The position numbers and the translations under genes were made by a program. Under the pieces are notes generated by a model. The model did not search any database, had not been told where the DNA came from, and saw nothing but the letters and a program-made list of their open reading frames with translations. Below, in pieces: positions 7,177 to 16,531 of a DNA stretch of 64,000 bases. This stretch comes from Pseudarthrobacter sp. fls2-241-R2A-127 (GTDB lineage Bacteria > Actinomycetota > Actinomycetes > Actinomycetales > Micrococcaceae). Positions within the stretch are counted from its first letter, which is position 1. Each line of letters begins with the position of its first letter. The stretch lies in contig NZ_JARVSF010000013.1 in NCBI RefSeq assembly GCF_030209355.1, positions 248,001 to 312,000 of the forward strand, in the 5' to 3' direction.

Positions 7177-8421
7177 ATGAAGTTCAACGACACCCTGACG
7201 ACTCTGATCCAGCAGTCCCTCGAGGTCGGGGCCACGCCCGCGCTCATGGGCGAGCCCGGTATCGGCAAGTCCTCCTTCGTCGAGGCTCTCGCCTACTCGA
7301 TGGGCACCAAAGCCTTCGTCCTGCCCTGCAACCAGCTCGCCGACAAGGCCGACCTCACCGGCGCGCGCCTGGTGCCCTACGAGAAGACCGACGGGACACA
7401 GTCCTACAAGCAGGTCTTTTACCCGCACCAGGTCATTCAGGAGTGCATCGACTACGCGCTGGAGAACCCGCGCGAGTGGCCGATCCTCTTCCTCGACGAG
7501 ATCAACCGCACGACCTCGGACGTGACCTCCGGCGCGCTCACCCTGGTGACCCTGCGGCGCATGGGCCACATCGAACTGCCGGAGAACGTGCGCCTCATCG
7601 TGGCGGGCAACGACAAGGGTAACGTCACGACTCTCGACGAGGCCTCGCTGTCGCGCTTCGCGATCTTCCACGTCGAGCCCGATGCGACGACCCTCATGTC
7701 CGTCCTCGGTGACGCGCTCAACCCCTGGGTGAAGAAAGTCCTCACCCAGCACCCCGGACTCATCTTCCAGAAGTCGACGCCGAACTCCATCGTGGCCGAC
7801 GGCCGCGATGACGACGATGACGACGGCAACGTCACCATGGCCGAGCTGTTCGACGGCGGCGAGGAGATGAACCAGCTCACCACGCCGCGCACCATCGACC
7901 ACCTCTCCCGGTGGCTGAACCGCGTCGACCGCCAGGAGCTGGCAAGCCACCTGGCGACCCCGGTCCAGATCGGCGGCCGCGACACCTCGCTGCTCAACGA
8001 GGCGATCGAGGCCTTCACCGGCGACACCATGTTCACCACCCAGCTCGTGGCGGTCATCGCCGAAGACCTCGCATCGAACTCGGGCGGCCCGGCACACAAC
8101 CGAGTCAACGTGCCAAAGCCGAACTGCTACGCGACCCTCAAGTCCGCGGGCACGGTCACCGACCTCGCCGCGCAGATCTCGGGCCTGACCCAGAACGAGG
8201 TCTCCGGCTCGCTGCTCTACGCGATGAAGGAGAAGGATGACAACTCGCGCCTCATCGAGCAGCTGGCGCAGGCCGCCGTCCAGATTGAGCCGGAGCACAC
8301 GCGCACCCTGTTCGAGCTGGTGACCACCGGGCAGTTCGACCGGCAGAACCTGGAGGCCTTCCTCGAGGTCGACTCGCCGATCGTGGCCGCGGTCAAGCCG
8401 TCCCTGTCGGCCTTCCTCTGA
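7177..8421 (+). CDS. MoxR-type AAA+ ATPase
   Basis: A 414-residue single-AAA protein. GEPGIGKSSF is the Walker A (K31), LFLDEIN the Walker B (D107-E108), and VAGNDK carries sensor 1. The pattern is that of the MoxR group of AAA+ chaperone-like ATPases. These typically work with a partner bearing a VWA domain, and the next gene is exactly that (104 bases downstream). An acidic insertion (DGRDDDDDDGN, about residue 210) sits after the ATPase core, and the C-terminal 150 residues are helical. The pair probably remodels or loads a protein or metal-containing complex, as in RavA-ViaA or CbbQ-CbbO. The target here is unknown. Confidence 0.85.
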   Translation: MKFNDTLTTLIQQSLEVGATPALMGEPGIGKSSFVEALAYSMGTKAFVLPCNQLADKADLTGARLVPYEKTDGTQSYKQVFYPHQVIQECIDYALENPREWPILFLDEINRTTSDVTSGALTLVTLRRMGHIELPENVRLIVAGNDKGNVTTLDEASLSRFAIFHVEPDATTLMSVLGDALNPWVKKVLTQHPGLIFQKSTPNSIVADGRDDDDDDGNVTMAELFDGGEEMNQLTTPRTIDHLSRWLNRVDRQELASHLATPVQIGGRDTSLLNEAIEAFTGDTMFTTQLVAVIAEDLASNSGGPAHNRVNVPKPNCYATLKSAGTVTDLAAQISGLTQNEVSGSLLYAMKEKDDNSRLIEQLAQAAVQIEPEHTRTLFELVTTGQFDRQNLEAFLEVDSPIVAAVKPSLSAFL

Positions 8422-8439
8422 GCCGACCCGGCACCGGGC

Positions 8440-8481
8440 GGCGGGGGACGCCACCGGCTCCGTTCCGGAGCGTCCCCCGCC
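8440..8481 (+). terminator. Terminator-like hairpin
   Basis: GGCGGGGGACGC (8440-8451) pairs perfectly with GCGTCCCCCGCC (8470-8481). No T-tract follows, so it may attenuate rather than stop transcription into the VWA gene. Confidence 0.55.
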
Positions 8482-8524
8482 ATCCCACGACACCCGTCGC
8501 CTCAGACCGCATTAGGAGACCACG

Positions 8525-10216
8525 ATGACGATCACCGTCACGAACCAGAAGCCGGCGGTGCTCGACGCCCTGCACACGATCTCGTGCACGGGCGACTACG
8601 ACCCCATGCCGGCCATCCAGAAGGTCCTGGTCGACCCGCTGCTGGAGCCGCTGAACCCCAGCGCTCCGGCGAGCATCGTCGACGGCTCGGGCCACGACAT
8701 CACCGGCGACGTCCTGGACATCGTCATGCGCTGCCTCGGCGAGACGATGGACCCGGCCGCCGAGAAGAACGCCAAGGCGCTGCTCGGGCAGACCATGGTC
8801 AGCTATGACCAGGGCACGCCCCTGCCGGTGGGCGAACTGTTCGCTGTCCAGGCCGGGCAGCAGAACAAGTGGCCCGCGCCGTCAGCCCGGGTCCTTTACT
8901 CAGCCCAGAACGATGTCATCCCCGCGGCCAAGGGCCTGCTCGCAGGCTCCGCCGACGAGAGCGCCTTCTTCGCCTCCGTCGCCTACACCTACCACCCGAA
9001 TACCCTCGGGTTCTGGTTCCAGTCCTCTGCCGCGTTCGACGGCTTCAAGATCTGGCTGAACCAGCAGGTGCAGACGATGGCCGGCGCGAACGCGATGCCG
9101 GCGGACACCCTCCGGCTGCTGAACGACTTCGCGAACCTCTCGCTCAAGGGGCTGACCGAATCGCTGCTGCTGCGCAAGGACGACTCCGACGGCAACGACG
9201 AGTTCTCTTTCGCCCGGCTGGTCATCCGCATGCTGATGACTTACGTCGACCAGCAGCGCAAGGCCGCCTCAACAGGCGCGGCCGCCCTCGACACCGGCAT
9301 CATGCCGTTTACCGTCGGGGAGCTGTTCTGCCCGCGGTCGCTGGTCCTGGTCAACGTCGAGGCCCACGCCCGCGCCACCGCCGCAAAGGTAACGGGGGAG
9401 TGGAACCTCATCAACCAGTCCCTCGCCTCACCCGTGAAAGTCGTCTCCAACGCCGCGCTGTCCAAGCTGACCTCGCTCCCGCGAGCAGCTGCCAGGGCCG
9501 CTGCCATGGGCGCACGGCAGCAGCCGGGACAGCCGGGCTCGCGCTCGGCCCAGGTGAAGTTCCGCAAGGCCCCGCCCACGAAGCTGGACCTGTTCAAGGA
9601 CATCACCCGGGTGCTCAAGCGCATGGGCAAGGTCAACAAGTCCCAGAACGTCTACCGGACGACGAAGACGACCTTCCTCAAGGCCAACCGCCGCAACCCG
9701 GACGACTTCAACAAGCCGGGCCGGATCACCTCGGTGCAGTACATGCCCGACCTGCACGTCTTCATCGACACCTCCGGGTCGATCTCCGAGGAGAACTACC
9801 AGGAGGCGGTGCTGATGCTCATCCGGATCGCCAAGAAGCTCAACGTCAACCTGTACTTCAACTCCTTCAGCCACATGCTCTCCCAGGAGACGCTGCTGAA
9901 GGTCGAGAACAAGTCGACGCGGCAGATCTGGCAGGAGTTCCGGAAGGTGCCCAAGGTCACCGGCGGCACCGAGTTCAAGCAGGTGTGGGACTACATCAAC
10001 GCCTCCCCGGTGCGCAAGCGCCGGCTGTCGCTGATGATCACCGACTTCGAGTGGTCTCCGCCCTCGAGACGCGAGGAGCACCCGCCGAACCTCTACTACG
10101 CCCCGTGCTCGGCCATGGACTGGAAGTACATGGTCCGTTCCGCCGAGGCGTACGCGAACGGCATGCAGCACATCGACCCGAGCATCCGGCAGAAGCTGCT
10201 GGGCATGGTCCTCTGA
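8525..10216 (+). CDS. VWA-domain protein, partner of the MoxR ATPase
   Basis: A 563-residue protein. Residues 1-400 are mostly helical with no recognised motif. The C-terminal VWA domain has a complete metal-ion-dependent adhesion site: DTSGS (D415, S417, S419), GGTEF (T482) and TDFEW (D507). The gene follows the MoxR ATPase and precedes a double-AAA ATPase. This AAA+/VWA pairing is a well-known functional couple in which the VWA protein acts as adaptor between ATPase and client. The N-terminal part is therefore the likely client-binding region. An AGG-rich segment precedes the start (TTAGGAGACCACG). A terminator follows at 10236. Confidence 0.85.
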   Translation: MTITVTNQKPAVLDALHTISCTGDYDPMPAIQKVLVDPLLEPLNPSAPASIVDGSGHDITGDVLDIVMRCLGETMDPAAEKNAKALLGQTMVSYDQGTPLPVGELFAVQAGQQNKWPAPSARVLYSAQNDVIPAAKGLLAGSADESAFFASVAYTYHPNTLGFWFQSSAAFDGFKIWLNQQVQTMAGANAMPADTLRLLNDFANLSLKGLTESLLLRKDDSDGNDEFSFARLVIRMLMTYVDQQRKAASTGAAALDTGIMPFTVGELFCPRSLVLVNVEAHARATAAKVTGEWNLINQSLASPVKVVSNAALSKLTSLPRAAARAAAMGARQQPGQPGSRSAQVKFRKAPPTKLDLFKDITRVLKRMGKVNKSQNVYRTTKTTFLKANRRNPDDFNKPGRITSVQYMPDLHVFIDTSGSISEENYQEAVLMLIRIAKKLNVNLYFNSFSHMLSQETLLKVENKSTRQIWQEFRKVPKVTGGTEFKQVWDYINASPVRKRRLSLMITDFEWSPPSRREEHPPNLYYAPCSAMDWKYMVRSAEAYANGMQHIDPSIRQKLLGMVL

Positions 10217-10235
10217 TCCTGCTCCCGGCCACAGG

Positions 10236-10270
10236 GGAGACGCCGACCGGCCGAACCGGCCGGCGTCTCC
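10236..10270 (+). terminator. Terminator hairpin
   Basis: GGAGACGCCG (10236-10245) pairs with CGGCGTCTCC (10261-10270), with an inner CCGG pairing. A pyrimidine-rich tail, TCCTCCC, follows. Confidence 0.6.
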
Positions 10271-10363
10271 TCCTCCCTCAGACCTACCCGTAACCCTGCC
10301 GGGCATCCCGGCGCGCCCACCCAGCGCGCCGCCCGGCGAACCCCACCGAAGGAGGGACCCGCG

Positions 10364-12307
10364 ATGGGCCTCAACAACTTCACGTCGGGCTCCGACGACG
10401 ACACGAACAGCGGCGGCACGCCTCCGAGCTTCCCGCCCATGGGCGGCATCCCCAGCCAGGGCGGCCAGTCCGACGACGCCGTCAAGGAGCTCCTCGTCGA
10501 CTACAACGAGAAGTTCAAGAACGCCGACCCGACGATGTTCCGCGACGCGCTCATCGAGCAGGTCCTCTCCGTCCTGATCAGCCGGAACAAGCCGAACGTG
10601 CTCCTGAAGGGCTCCGCCGGCGTTGGTAAGACCCGGATCGTCGAGGACATCGCCCGCCGGATCGCCCTGGGCGACACCCTCATCCCCGACCAGCTCAAGG
10701 GCTTCACCGTCTACGAGCTGCCCATCACCAACCTCGTCGCCGGCTCCGGCATCGTCGGGCAGCTGGAGGAGAAGGTCCAGGCCGTCATCGACTTCGCCTC
10801 AGACCCCAAGAACAAGGTCATCCTGTTCATGGACGAGATCCACCAAATCACCGGTGGATCCACCTCCCACACCGACTCGGTGCTGCGAAAGGTCTCGCAG
10901 GTGCTCAAACCTGCCCTGGCCCGCGGCGACATGCGCGTCATCGGTGCCACCACCTCCACGGAGTCCCGGGCCTTCGACGACGACCCTGCCTTCGCGCGGC
11001 GCTTCACCCCGCTCATCGTCGACGAACTGACCGTCGAGCAAACCCTCACGGTGCTCGGCAGTGTCCGTCCGGGCCTGGTGGCGCACTACCGCCACCAGAT
11101 CGCGGTTTCCGACGATGTCCTGGCGGAGACGGTCCGGATCGCGGAGGAGAACTCCCGTGCCGGGCAGCACCGCCCCGACAGCGCCATCACGCTGCTGGAC
11201 CGGGCGATGGCCGACCGTGTGCTGGAGCAGAAGAAGCTCATCGTCCAGGCCGAGGCAGCCGGAGACACGGCACTCGTGAACACCCTGCGGTCGATCCCGC
11301 AGGTGCCGCTGACTACCAAACGCGTCCTGGACGTGGCCAAGCGTCTGATGACCGGAAACGCCCAGCGTCCGGATTTCGACGTCGCAACCCTCCGGGCGAC
11401 CCTGCTGGGCCGCCTGCGCGGACAGGACGACGTGCTCGAGAAGCTCGTGGACCGCCTGGCCCGCGAGGAGCTGGACCTGTTCCCGACGTCGACCCCGACA
11501 ACCTGGATGCTCGCCGGAGCCTCGGGCGTGGGCAAGACCGAGACCGCGAAGATCATTGCGGAGCAGATGACCGGCACCGAGCCGATCATTCTGAACATGA
11601 CGGAGTTCCACACTCCCTCGGACACCGCGAAGATCGTCGGGGCACCTCCCGGCTACGTGGGCTCGGACTCCAACCGCGAGCTGCCGTTCGACACGCTCGA
11701 GTCCAACCCCCACCGGGTGATCCTGCTCGACGAGTTCGAGAAGGCGGACAAAGCCGTGCAGCGGCTATTCCTCTCGGCCTTCGACGAGGGCTACATCCGC
11801 AACGCCCACGGCAAGGTGCTGGACTTCTCCAAGGCGCTGGTGATCTGCACGACCAACGCCGCGCGGGAAGCCCTGAACCGCAAGCCGGTCGGCTTCGGCT
11901 CGGCCCCGCCGGCGGTCTCCCACCGGTCCCTGACCAAGGAGCTGGCTCAGTTCTTCGACGCAGAGCTGCTCGGGCGGTTCTCACTCGTCGTGGGTTTCAA
12001 CCCGGTCGACGAGCAGGCCTACCGGGAAATCCTCGCGGCGGAGTACAGCCGCCAGCGCGAACGGATCCTGGACGCCAGGCCCCGCCTGGGCCAGACGCTG
12101 CCCGCGTCGATCCCCGACGACGAGCTGCGTGCCGTCGCCGAGGAAACCTACGTCGACTCCCAGGGTGCGCGTCCGGCCGGCAAGGCCGTGCGCGTGTGGA
12201 TCGAGGACCGGCTGCTCGCCGCCCAGGCTGCGTCGGCTGCGTCGACTGCGTTCATCCCACCCGCAGCCGCCGTCTCCGACGAGCCGGAGCCGCTGGCCGT
12301 CGATTGA
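10364..12307 (+). CDS. Clp-like AAA+ ATPase with two nucleotide-binding domains
   Basis: A 647-residue protein with a good GAAGGAGG ribosome binding site. AAA domain 1: Walker A GSAGVGKTR (K89), Walker B LFMDEIH (D157-E158), sensor GATTS. AAA domain 2: Walker A GASGVGKTE (K391), GAPPGYVG pore-loop-like segment as in ClpA/ClpB, Walker B LLDEFEKAD (D456-E457), sensor TTNAA. It lacks the Clp N-domain and the ClpB/ClpC middle coiled coil, having only about 65 disordered residues before domain 1. No ClpP-binding IGF-type loop is apparent, so it looks like an unfoldase or remodeller rather than a protease partner. It follows the MoxR-VWA pair and resembles a second Clp-like protein at 39390-41156. 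Confidence 0.85.
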   Translation: MGLNNFTSGSDDDTNSGGTPPSFPPMGGIPSQGGQSDDAVKELLVDYNEKFKNADPTMFRDALIEQVLSVLISRNKPNVLLKGSAGVGKTRIVEDIARRIALGDTLIPDQLKGFTVYELPITNLVAGSGIVGQLEEKVQAVIDFASDPKNKVILFMDEIHQITGGSTSHTDSVLRKVSQVLKPALARGDMRVIGATTSTESRAFDDDPAFARRFTPLIVDELTVEQTLTVLGSVRPGLVAHYRHQIAVSDDVLAETVRIAEENSRAGQHRPDSAITLLDRAMADRVLEQKKLIVQAEAAGDTALVNTLRSIPQVPLTTKRVLDVAKRLMTGNAQRPDFDVATLRATLLGRLRGQDDVLEKLVDRLAREELDLFPTSTPTTWMLAGASGVGKTETAKIIAEQMTGTEPIILNMTEFHTPSDTAKIVGAPPGYVGSDSNRELPFDTLESNPHRVILLDEFEKADKAVQRLFLSAFDEGYIRNAHGKVLDFSKALVICTTNAAREALNRKPVGFGSAPPAVSHRSLTKELAQFFDAELLGRFSLVVGFNPVDEQAYREILAAEYSRQRERILDARPRLGQTLPASIPDDELRAVAEETYVDSQGARPAGKAVRVWIEDRLLAAQAASAASTAFIPPAAAVSDEPEPLAVD

Positions 12308-12326
12308 TCCGGCACCACACTGCGTT

Positions 12327-12366
12327 CGAGCGCCCCTGTCCCGGATACCTGGGGTGGGGGCGCTCG
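12327..12366 (+). terminator. Terminator hairpin after the Clp-like gene
   Basis: CGAGCGCCCC (12327-12336) pairs perfectly with GGGGCGCTCG (12357-12366). The T-tract is poor. Confidence 0.55.
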
Positions 12367-12413
12367 TGCGTGCGCGCACCGCGTTCGAACACAGGAAGAA
12401 GGACGTCACTGCC

Positions 12414-12623
12414 ATGACCACCACGACCACCACCGCCGTCGGCACAGTCCGTTCGGCACAGCCCGAAGACAGGAGCGAGCAGATCTGCGGCGACGCACTG
12501 CTGCTGGTCTCCGCCCACTCGGCGGACGCGGCCGACTGCCGTGATCTCGCACTCATGCTCGGCCTTGTCGAGGTGGACCCCTCCGGGTCCGTCACCAAGG
12601 CCAATCCCTGGAACGCCGACTGA
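12414..12623 (+). CDS. Small hypothetical protein (69 residues)
   Basis: It starts at ATG 12414 with AGGAAGAAGGA upstream and encodes 69 residues. The N-terminus is a run of threonines, then RSEQICGDALLLVSAHSADAADC, an amphipathic helix and a short basic/polar end. Two cysteines are present but no metal-binding pattern. The good ribosome binding site and position between terminator-bounded units support a real gene. No function can be assigned. Confidence 0.55.
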   Translation: MTTTTTTAVGTVRSAQPEDRSEQICGDALLLVSAHSADAADCRDLALMLGLVEVDPSGSVTKANPWNAD

Positions 12624-12849
12624 AGGTGCTTCCCGCCGGGCCTACCCAAGAGGTGAGCCTGCGATTGACCGCCGCGCGCATGGGTAGTGCGCGGTGTCCG
12701 GGTCCGCGGGGCTGACGCCGCCGCGCCCGGATTCAGGGGCCTCACGGCCCCTGACGGGTGGGTTGAGAGGAGCGCGGGAGGGCTCGTCGCCAGAGGCGAG
12801 CCCTCCCGCTCTCATGCCCGCGCCCGTGACCCAAGCGCTCGTCTACGAG
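12624..12849 (+). other. Gene-free stretch with hairpins
   Basis: No coding potential beyond shadows is seen. A short AGGGGC/GCCCCT hairpin occurs near 12735-12752. A perfect 13-bp stem, GCGGGAGGGCTCG (12774-12786) with CGAGCCCTCCCGC (12797-12809), is the likely terminator of the preceding small gene. Confidence 0.6.
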
Positions 12850-12951
12850 CATTCGACTGACCATTCGTCTCCTGTGAGCATGGTCTATGCGGCTTCCATT
12901 CGACAAACCCTCTCGACCCGCCTACTGATTCGTTCGAAGAAAGACGACACC
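12850..12951 (+). promoter_or_regulatory. Promoter region with repeated CATTCG elements
   Basis: CATTCGA at 12850-12856, CCATTCG at 12861-12867 and CATTCGA again at 12897-12903, followed by GATTCGTTCGAAG. The cluster sits directly in front of the SF1 helicase gene and matches elements at other unit starts. Confidence 0.5.
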
Positions 12952-15741
12952 ATGCCTATTCTGCTTGACGACATCGACCTTTCCGCAGCCGCCGTCGCTG
13001 CCCAGAAGACCGTCGACCCGAAGTTCTTCTCCTCGCGCCTGACCGGGTCCGGCAAGAAGACCGGCCTGCTCAATGAGAGCCTGCGGCCGATCAACACTGC
13101 GACCAACACCGCCTACGCGGTTGACCGCGACATCGAGGTCAAGCAGAGCTCGACCCACCACGACATCACCACCGCGCTGGTGCCGCTGGCCCCGATCACG
13201 CGCCGCTCCCTGCTCTCGGGCGGGTCGTTCACGCTGCCGGTACCGCATGTCGATGACCGCTTCGAGCTCGACATCGCCACGCCGACCAACTCCTGGGACG
13301 TGCACTTCGACATGACCCCCCAGGCCCTGACCGTGTACGAGGACAAGTCCGGCGACAAGATCCGCCGTGACCTGGTGATCCAGTACCGCCTGGAGCTCTA
13401 CTTCCTCAAGCAGGGCTTGGCCGAGCCCGAGCGTGCCGTATCGGTATCCCGCTCCATCGGCTACGGTAACCACGACGCGGCGGTGTTCCTGCAGTGGGAC
13501 ACCAGCCCCGCAGAGAATGCCCGCGACGTCATCGAGGATGTGCTCTCGGCCGCAGGGTTGAGTGCCACCAACCTCGACAAGCTCGCCGACTGGATGGACG
13601 AGTACCCGATCTACGAGCGCATCACGCGCCTGGCCCAGATCTGGGACTCCGAGGCCATCTCGGACACCGTCTGCCAGTACGTGCAGGACATGCCGGCCAG
13701 CCCCACCGAGGAGCAGCTGAACATGCTCGCGGTGCAGCTGCGCTACCTGGAGAACTACAACGTCCCGCTGGAGGCCTACCGCCGGATCCACCAGCAGCTG
13801 GACACCACGTTCTCCGCGCCGATCGCGGCGAAGCTGTCCAAGCAGAACCTCAGCCTGCTGATGAACCACACCCTCGACCACCTGGAGCGCATGAAGGGCC
13901 AGCTCATCACGCCGCCCCAGCCGGCCACGGCCCCGGTCTTCCCGCCGCACCTGTCCAAGCAGCAGCTCGACGCGCTCAGCACGCACGAGCCGCTCGTGAT
14001 GACGCAGGCAGGCGCGGGCACAGGCAAGTCGACCGTGATCCTCGAGCGCATCAAGTACCTCGAGACCTGCGGGGTGCCCGCCAGCGACATCACCGTCCTG
14101 TCGTTCACCAACGCCGCGGCCGACAACATCACGGAGAAGAACCCGAACGTCGGCTCGATGACGATCGCCAAGATGATCATCGACATCTATTCGATGAACC
14201 ACCCGACCCACAAGGTCTCGGCCATCGACACGATCATCAACTCGATCGACATCTTCTACCCGAACAGCCAGTTCGCGGCGACGTTCCGACACCGCCTGCT
14301 GGAGGTCGACCAGAACAAGACCGGCGCGTTCACGGCCCTGAACACCTTCGTCGAGAACCACTTCGACGAGGTGATCGCGCTGCTCGACCGCATCGAGCAG
14401 ACCTCGCTGGAGCTGCAGATCATCATCTGCTACCAGAAGATCGATGACATGTCCGAGCCTGCCCACGTGCAGAGCAAGTACCTGATCATCGACGAGGTCC
14501 AGGACAACTCGGTCTTCGAGTTCATCTACGTGCTGAAGTACATCACCAAGCACGCCCAGTCGCTGTTCATCGTCGGCGACGCCAGCCAGACGCTGTACGA
14601 GTTCCGCTCGGCCAACCCGAGGGCGCTCAACACGCTGGAGGGCTCGGGGGTCTTCGCGACCTTCCGGCTCACGACGAATTACCGGAGCAACCAGGAGATT
14701 CTCGACTTCGCGAACGTCGTGCTTGGCGGTCTGGAGACCAACCAGTTCGCCAACATCCAGCTGCAGGCCAACTCGCTGGCGGTGCCCACGGTCGACTCCT
14801 TCCAGGAGAAGGTCACCCTCAACTACCACGAGGTGGCCCGCCTGACCGGCTTCATCGCCAAAGACCTGCAGCCGCTCGTGCGCAACACGGTGATCCCGGA
14901 GTACGTTCAGGCCTGCCTGGACCGCGGCGAGCAGGTGGCCTTCCTGGCCTACGCCCGCCGTGAGGTGGCGCTGATCCAGGAAGTGCTCGAGAAGGCCTAC
15001 CCGAATAAGCACGTGGCCTCGCTCGTCAGCGACCGCGTCTACGCCACGGACATCTTCTCGAAGTACATCAAGTTCTTCTGGAACGACGTCCTGCAGGTGC
15101 AGCCGGCCAACGCCTCGTTCGTGGTCTCCCAGGGGATCAAGGACAACATGGGCAAGCTGACGAAGAATGCCGGAAACGTCAACGTCGAGAAGGCAATCCT
15201 GCGCACCATCTCCGAGTGGTGGGTCGAGAACAGCGCCGCGATCAACGGCTGGGTGGCCCTGTGCAACCAGGGCAGCCTGCCTGCGAACGTGTTCTTCGAC
15301 CGGCTCCGCGACAACCTCCTGTCCTTCGAGATCACGCGCAACCAGCAGAAGCTGAACGTGAACAAGCAGAAGAACCAGGAGCGCAAGCGGAAGAACCTCG
15401 AGTCCAAGGCCGACCTCGTCGTCTCGACGATCCACGGTGCCAAAGGCCTCGAGTTCGACAACGTCGTCGTCCTCTACAAGGAGGACGCGAAGATGACCCA
15501 GGACACCAAGCGGATGTTCTACGTCGCGTTCACGCGCGCCATGAAGAGCCAGTACGTGCTCTCCTACGGCACGGCGAAGAACCCGCCGATCCAGAGCAGC
15601 TACGAACAGATCGTCAACGCCCTCACCGAGCGTGACGAGAAGAACGCGCAGCGCGCTGCGGGCATCGACCCGACCCTTCTGGTCGACGACGAGGACGCCG
15701 GTACCGCCGGCGACCAGCAGCAGGTCGCAGAAGCCGTCTGA
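12952..15741 (+). CDS. UvrD/Rep-like superfamily 1 DNA helicase
   Basis: Start chosen at ATG 12952 (MPILLDDIDL); 929 residues. Residues 1-340 are a long unrecognised N-terminal extension absent from ordinary UvrD. Helicase motifs follow in order: Walker A QAGAGTGKST (K359), motif Ia LSFTNAAADN, motif II IIDEVQDN (D514-E515), motif III FIVGDASQTLYEFR, motif IV TTNYRSNQEI, motif V STIHGAKGLEFDNVV, and motif VI FYVAFTRA. It therefore should translocate on single-stranded DNA with 3'-5' polarity, as UvrD-like enzymes do. The N-terminal extension may target it to an element-specific partner. Placed with the primase-polymerase, it is a candidate replicative or transfer helicase. Confidence 0.9.
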   Translation: MPILLDDIDLSAAAVAAQKTVDPKFFSSRLTGSGKKTGLLNESLRPINTATNTAYAVDRDIEVKQSSTHHDITTALVPLAPITRRSLLSGGSFTLPVPHVDDRFELDIATPTNSWDVHFDMTPQALTVYEDKSGDKIRRDLVIQYRLELYFLKQGLAEPERAVSVSRSIGYGNHDAAVFLQWDTSPAENARDVIEDVLSAAGLSATNLDKLADWMDEYPIYERITRLAQIWDSEAISDTVCQYVQDMPASPTEEQLNMLAVQLRYLENYNVPLEAYRRIHQQLDTTFSAPIAAKLSKQNLSLLMNHTLDHLERMKGQLITPPQPATAPVFPPHLSKQQLDALSTHEPLVMTQAGAGTGKSTVILERIKYLETCGVPASDITVLSFTNAAADNITEKNPNVGSMTIAKMIIDIYSMNHPTHKVSAIDTIINSIDIFYPNSQFAATFRHRLLEVDQNKTGAFTALNTFVENHFDEVIALLDRIEQTSLELQIIICYQKIDDMSEPAHVQSKYLIIDEVQDNSVFEFIYVLKYITKHAQSLFIVGDASQTLYEFRSANPRALNTLEGSGVFATFRLTTNYRSNQEILDFANVVLGGLETNQFANIQLQANSLAVPTVDSFQEKVTLNYHEVARLTGFIAKDLQPLVRNTVIPEYVQACLDRGEQVAFLAYARREVALIQEVLEKAYPNKHVASLVSDRVYATDIFSKYIKFFWNDVLQVQPANASFVVSQGIKDNMGKLTKNAGNVNVEKAILRTISEWWVENSAAINGWVALCNQGSLPANVFFDRLRDNLLSFEITRNQQKLNVNKQKNQERKRKNLESKADLVVSTIHGAKGLEFDNVVVLYKEDAKMTQDTKRMFYVAFTRAMKSQYVLSYGTAKNPPIQSSYEQIVNALTERDEKNAQRAAGIDPTLLVDDEDAGTAGDQQQVAEAV

Positions 15742-15752
15742 CCGACGGCACC

Positions 15753-15796
15753 GGCGCGGGCGCTCCACCTCCACGAGAGGTCGGAGCGCCCGCGCC
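15753..15796 (+). terminator. Terminator hairpin after the helicase
   Basis: A perfect 14-bp stem: GGCGCGGGCGCTCC (15753-15766) and GGAGCGCCCGCGCC (15783-15796), followed by TCCTGCTTCCC. Confidence 0.7.
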
Positions 15797-15848
15797 TCCT
15801 GCTTCCCATCCTATAAACACAGCCAATGCAGCTTCGAAGGAGCACGCC

Positions 15849-16469
15849 ATGACCGCCACTGGAATCCAGGCCGGCTCAGAGGAGCTCGTGCCGGGCCCCG
15901 ACAGTGCCTACGACCTGGTCATCTGCCACGACGACCGGATCGTCTTCCACAACCACTACCCCTCGCCAGCATTCCGGCTGCGCATGTGCGCGCAGCTGCT
16001 GACCGCCTCGGACGTCGTCCTGGGCGCAATCGACGCCTCCGCCGCGAACGAAGTGCACGAGCTGTACCAGTCCAGCTCCGGGCAGTGGGAGAGCGCCCCG
16101 GACAGCGTGGTCAACGCCATCGCCAAGCTCTGCCGCCGATGGGGCGTCCAGGTCTACGTGAGCACAACCCGCAAGAAGACCGAGGTTCCCGCCGCGCTCT
16201 ATTCGGTGATCACCGAGTACGGCCCCGGACAGACCATCGCCGAGCACTTCACCTCCAGAGAGGCCCGCCGGGCCAGCCTCATCGAGCGTGCCGACATGTT
16301 CTTCAGCTCCCGCGGCAGCATCCCCGAGCGGGTGCTGGCCGACGAGCAGCGCCTCGCCGCGCTCGTGGGTGCGTTCCTCATGCCCGCCACCGTGCTCCTC
16401 ACCGAGGCCGTGCTCGACGAGGCCGACGGCCACTACAAGCCCTCCGGCCGGCCACTGCCGATCCTCTGA
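15849..16469 (+). CDS. Hypothetical protein (206 residues)
   Basis: It begins at ATG 15849 with CGAAGGAG upstream. The first 60 residues look beta-rich (AYDLVICHDDRIVFHNH), with an H-x-H; the rest is largely helical. The C-terminal third (ERADMFFSSRGSIPERVLADEQRLAALVGAF) is a strong helical region. No known domain, signal peptide or membrane segment is seen. It opens a run of five closely spaced plus-strand genes up to 18758 that look like accessory genes of a plasmid or phage. No function can be assigned. Confidence 0.7.
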   Translation: MTATGIQAGSEELVPGPDSAYDLVICHDDRIVFHNHYPSPAFRLRMCAQLLTASDVVLGAIDASAANEVHELYQSSSGQWESAPDSVVNAIAKLCRRWGVQVYVSTTRKKTEVPAALYSVITEYGPGQTIAEHFTSREARRASLIERADMFFSSRGSIPERVLADEQRLAALVGAFLMPATVLLTEAVLDEADGHYKPSGRPLPIL

Positions 16470-16531
16470 GCACCGCCCGAGCGGACGGCCCCGACCACAA
16501 CCCTGACCAGCAGACCCGGAAGGGACCCGCC

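Noticed and set aside
12922..15774. 950-codon minus-strand open frame opposite the SF1 helicase
   Set aside because: An antisense shadow: the plus strand encodes all helicase motifs and the minus product has no recognisable domain.
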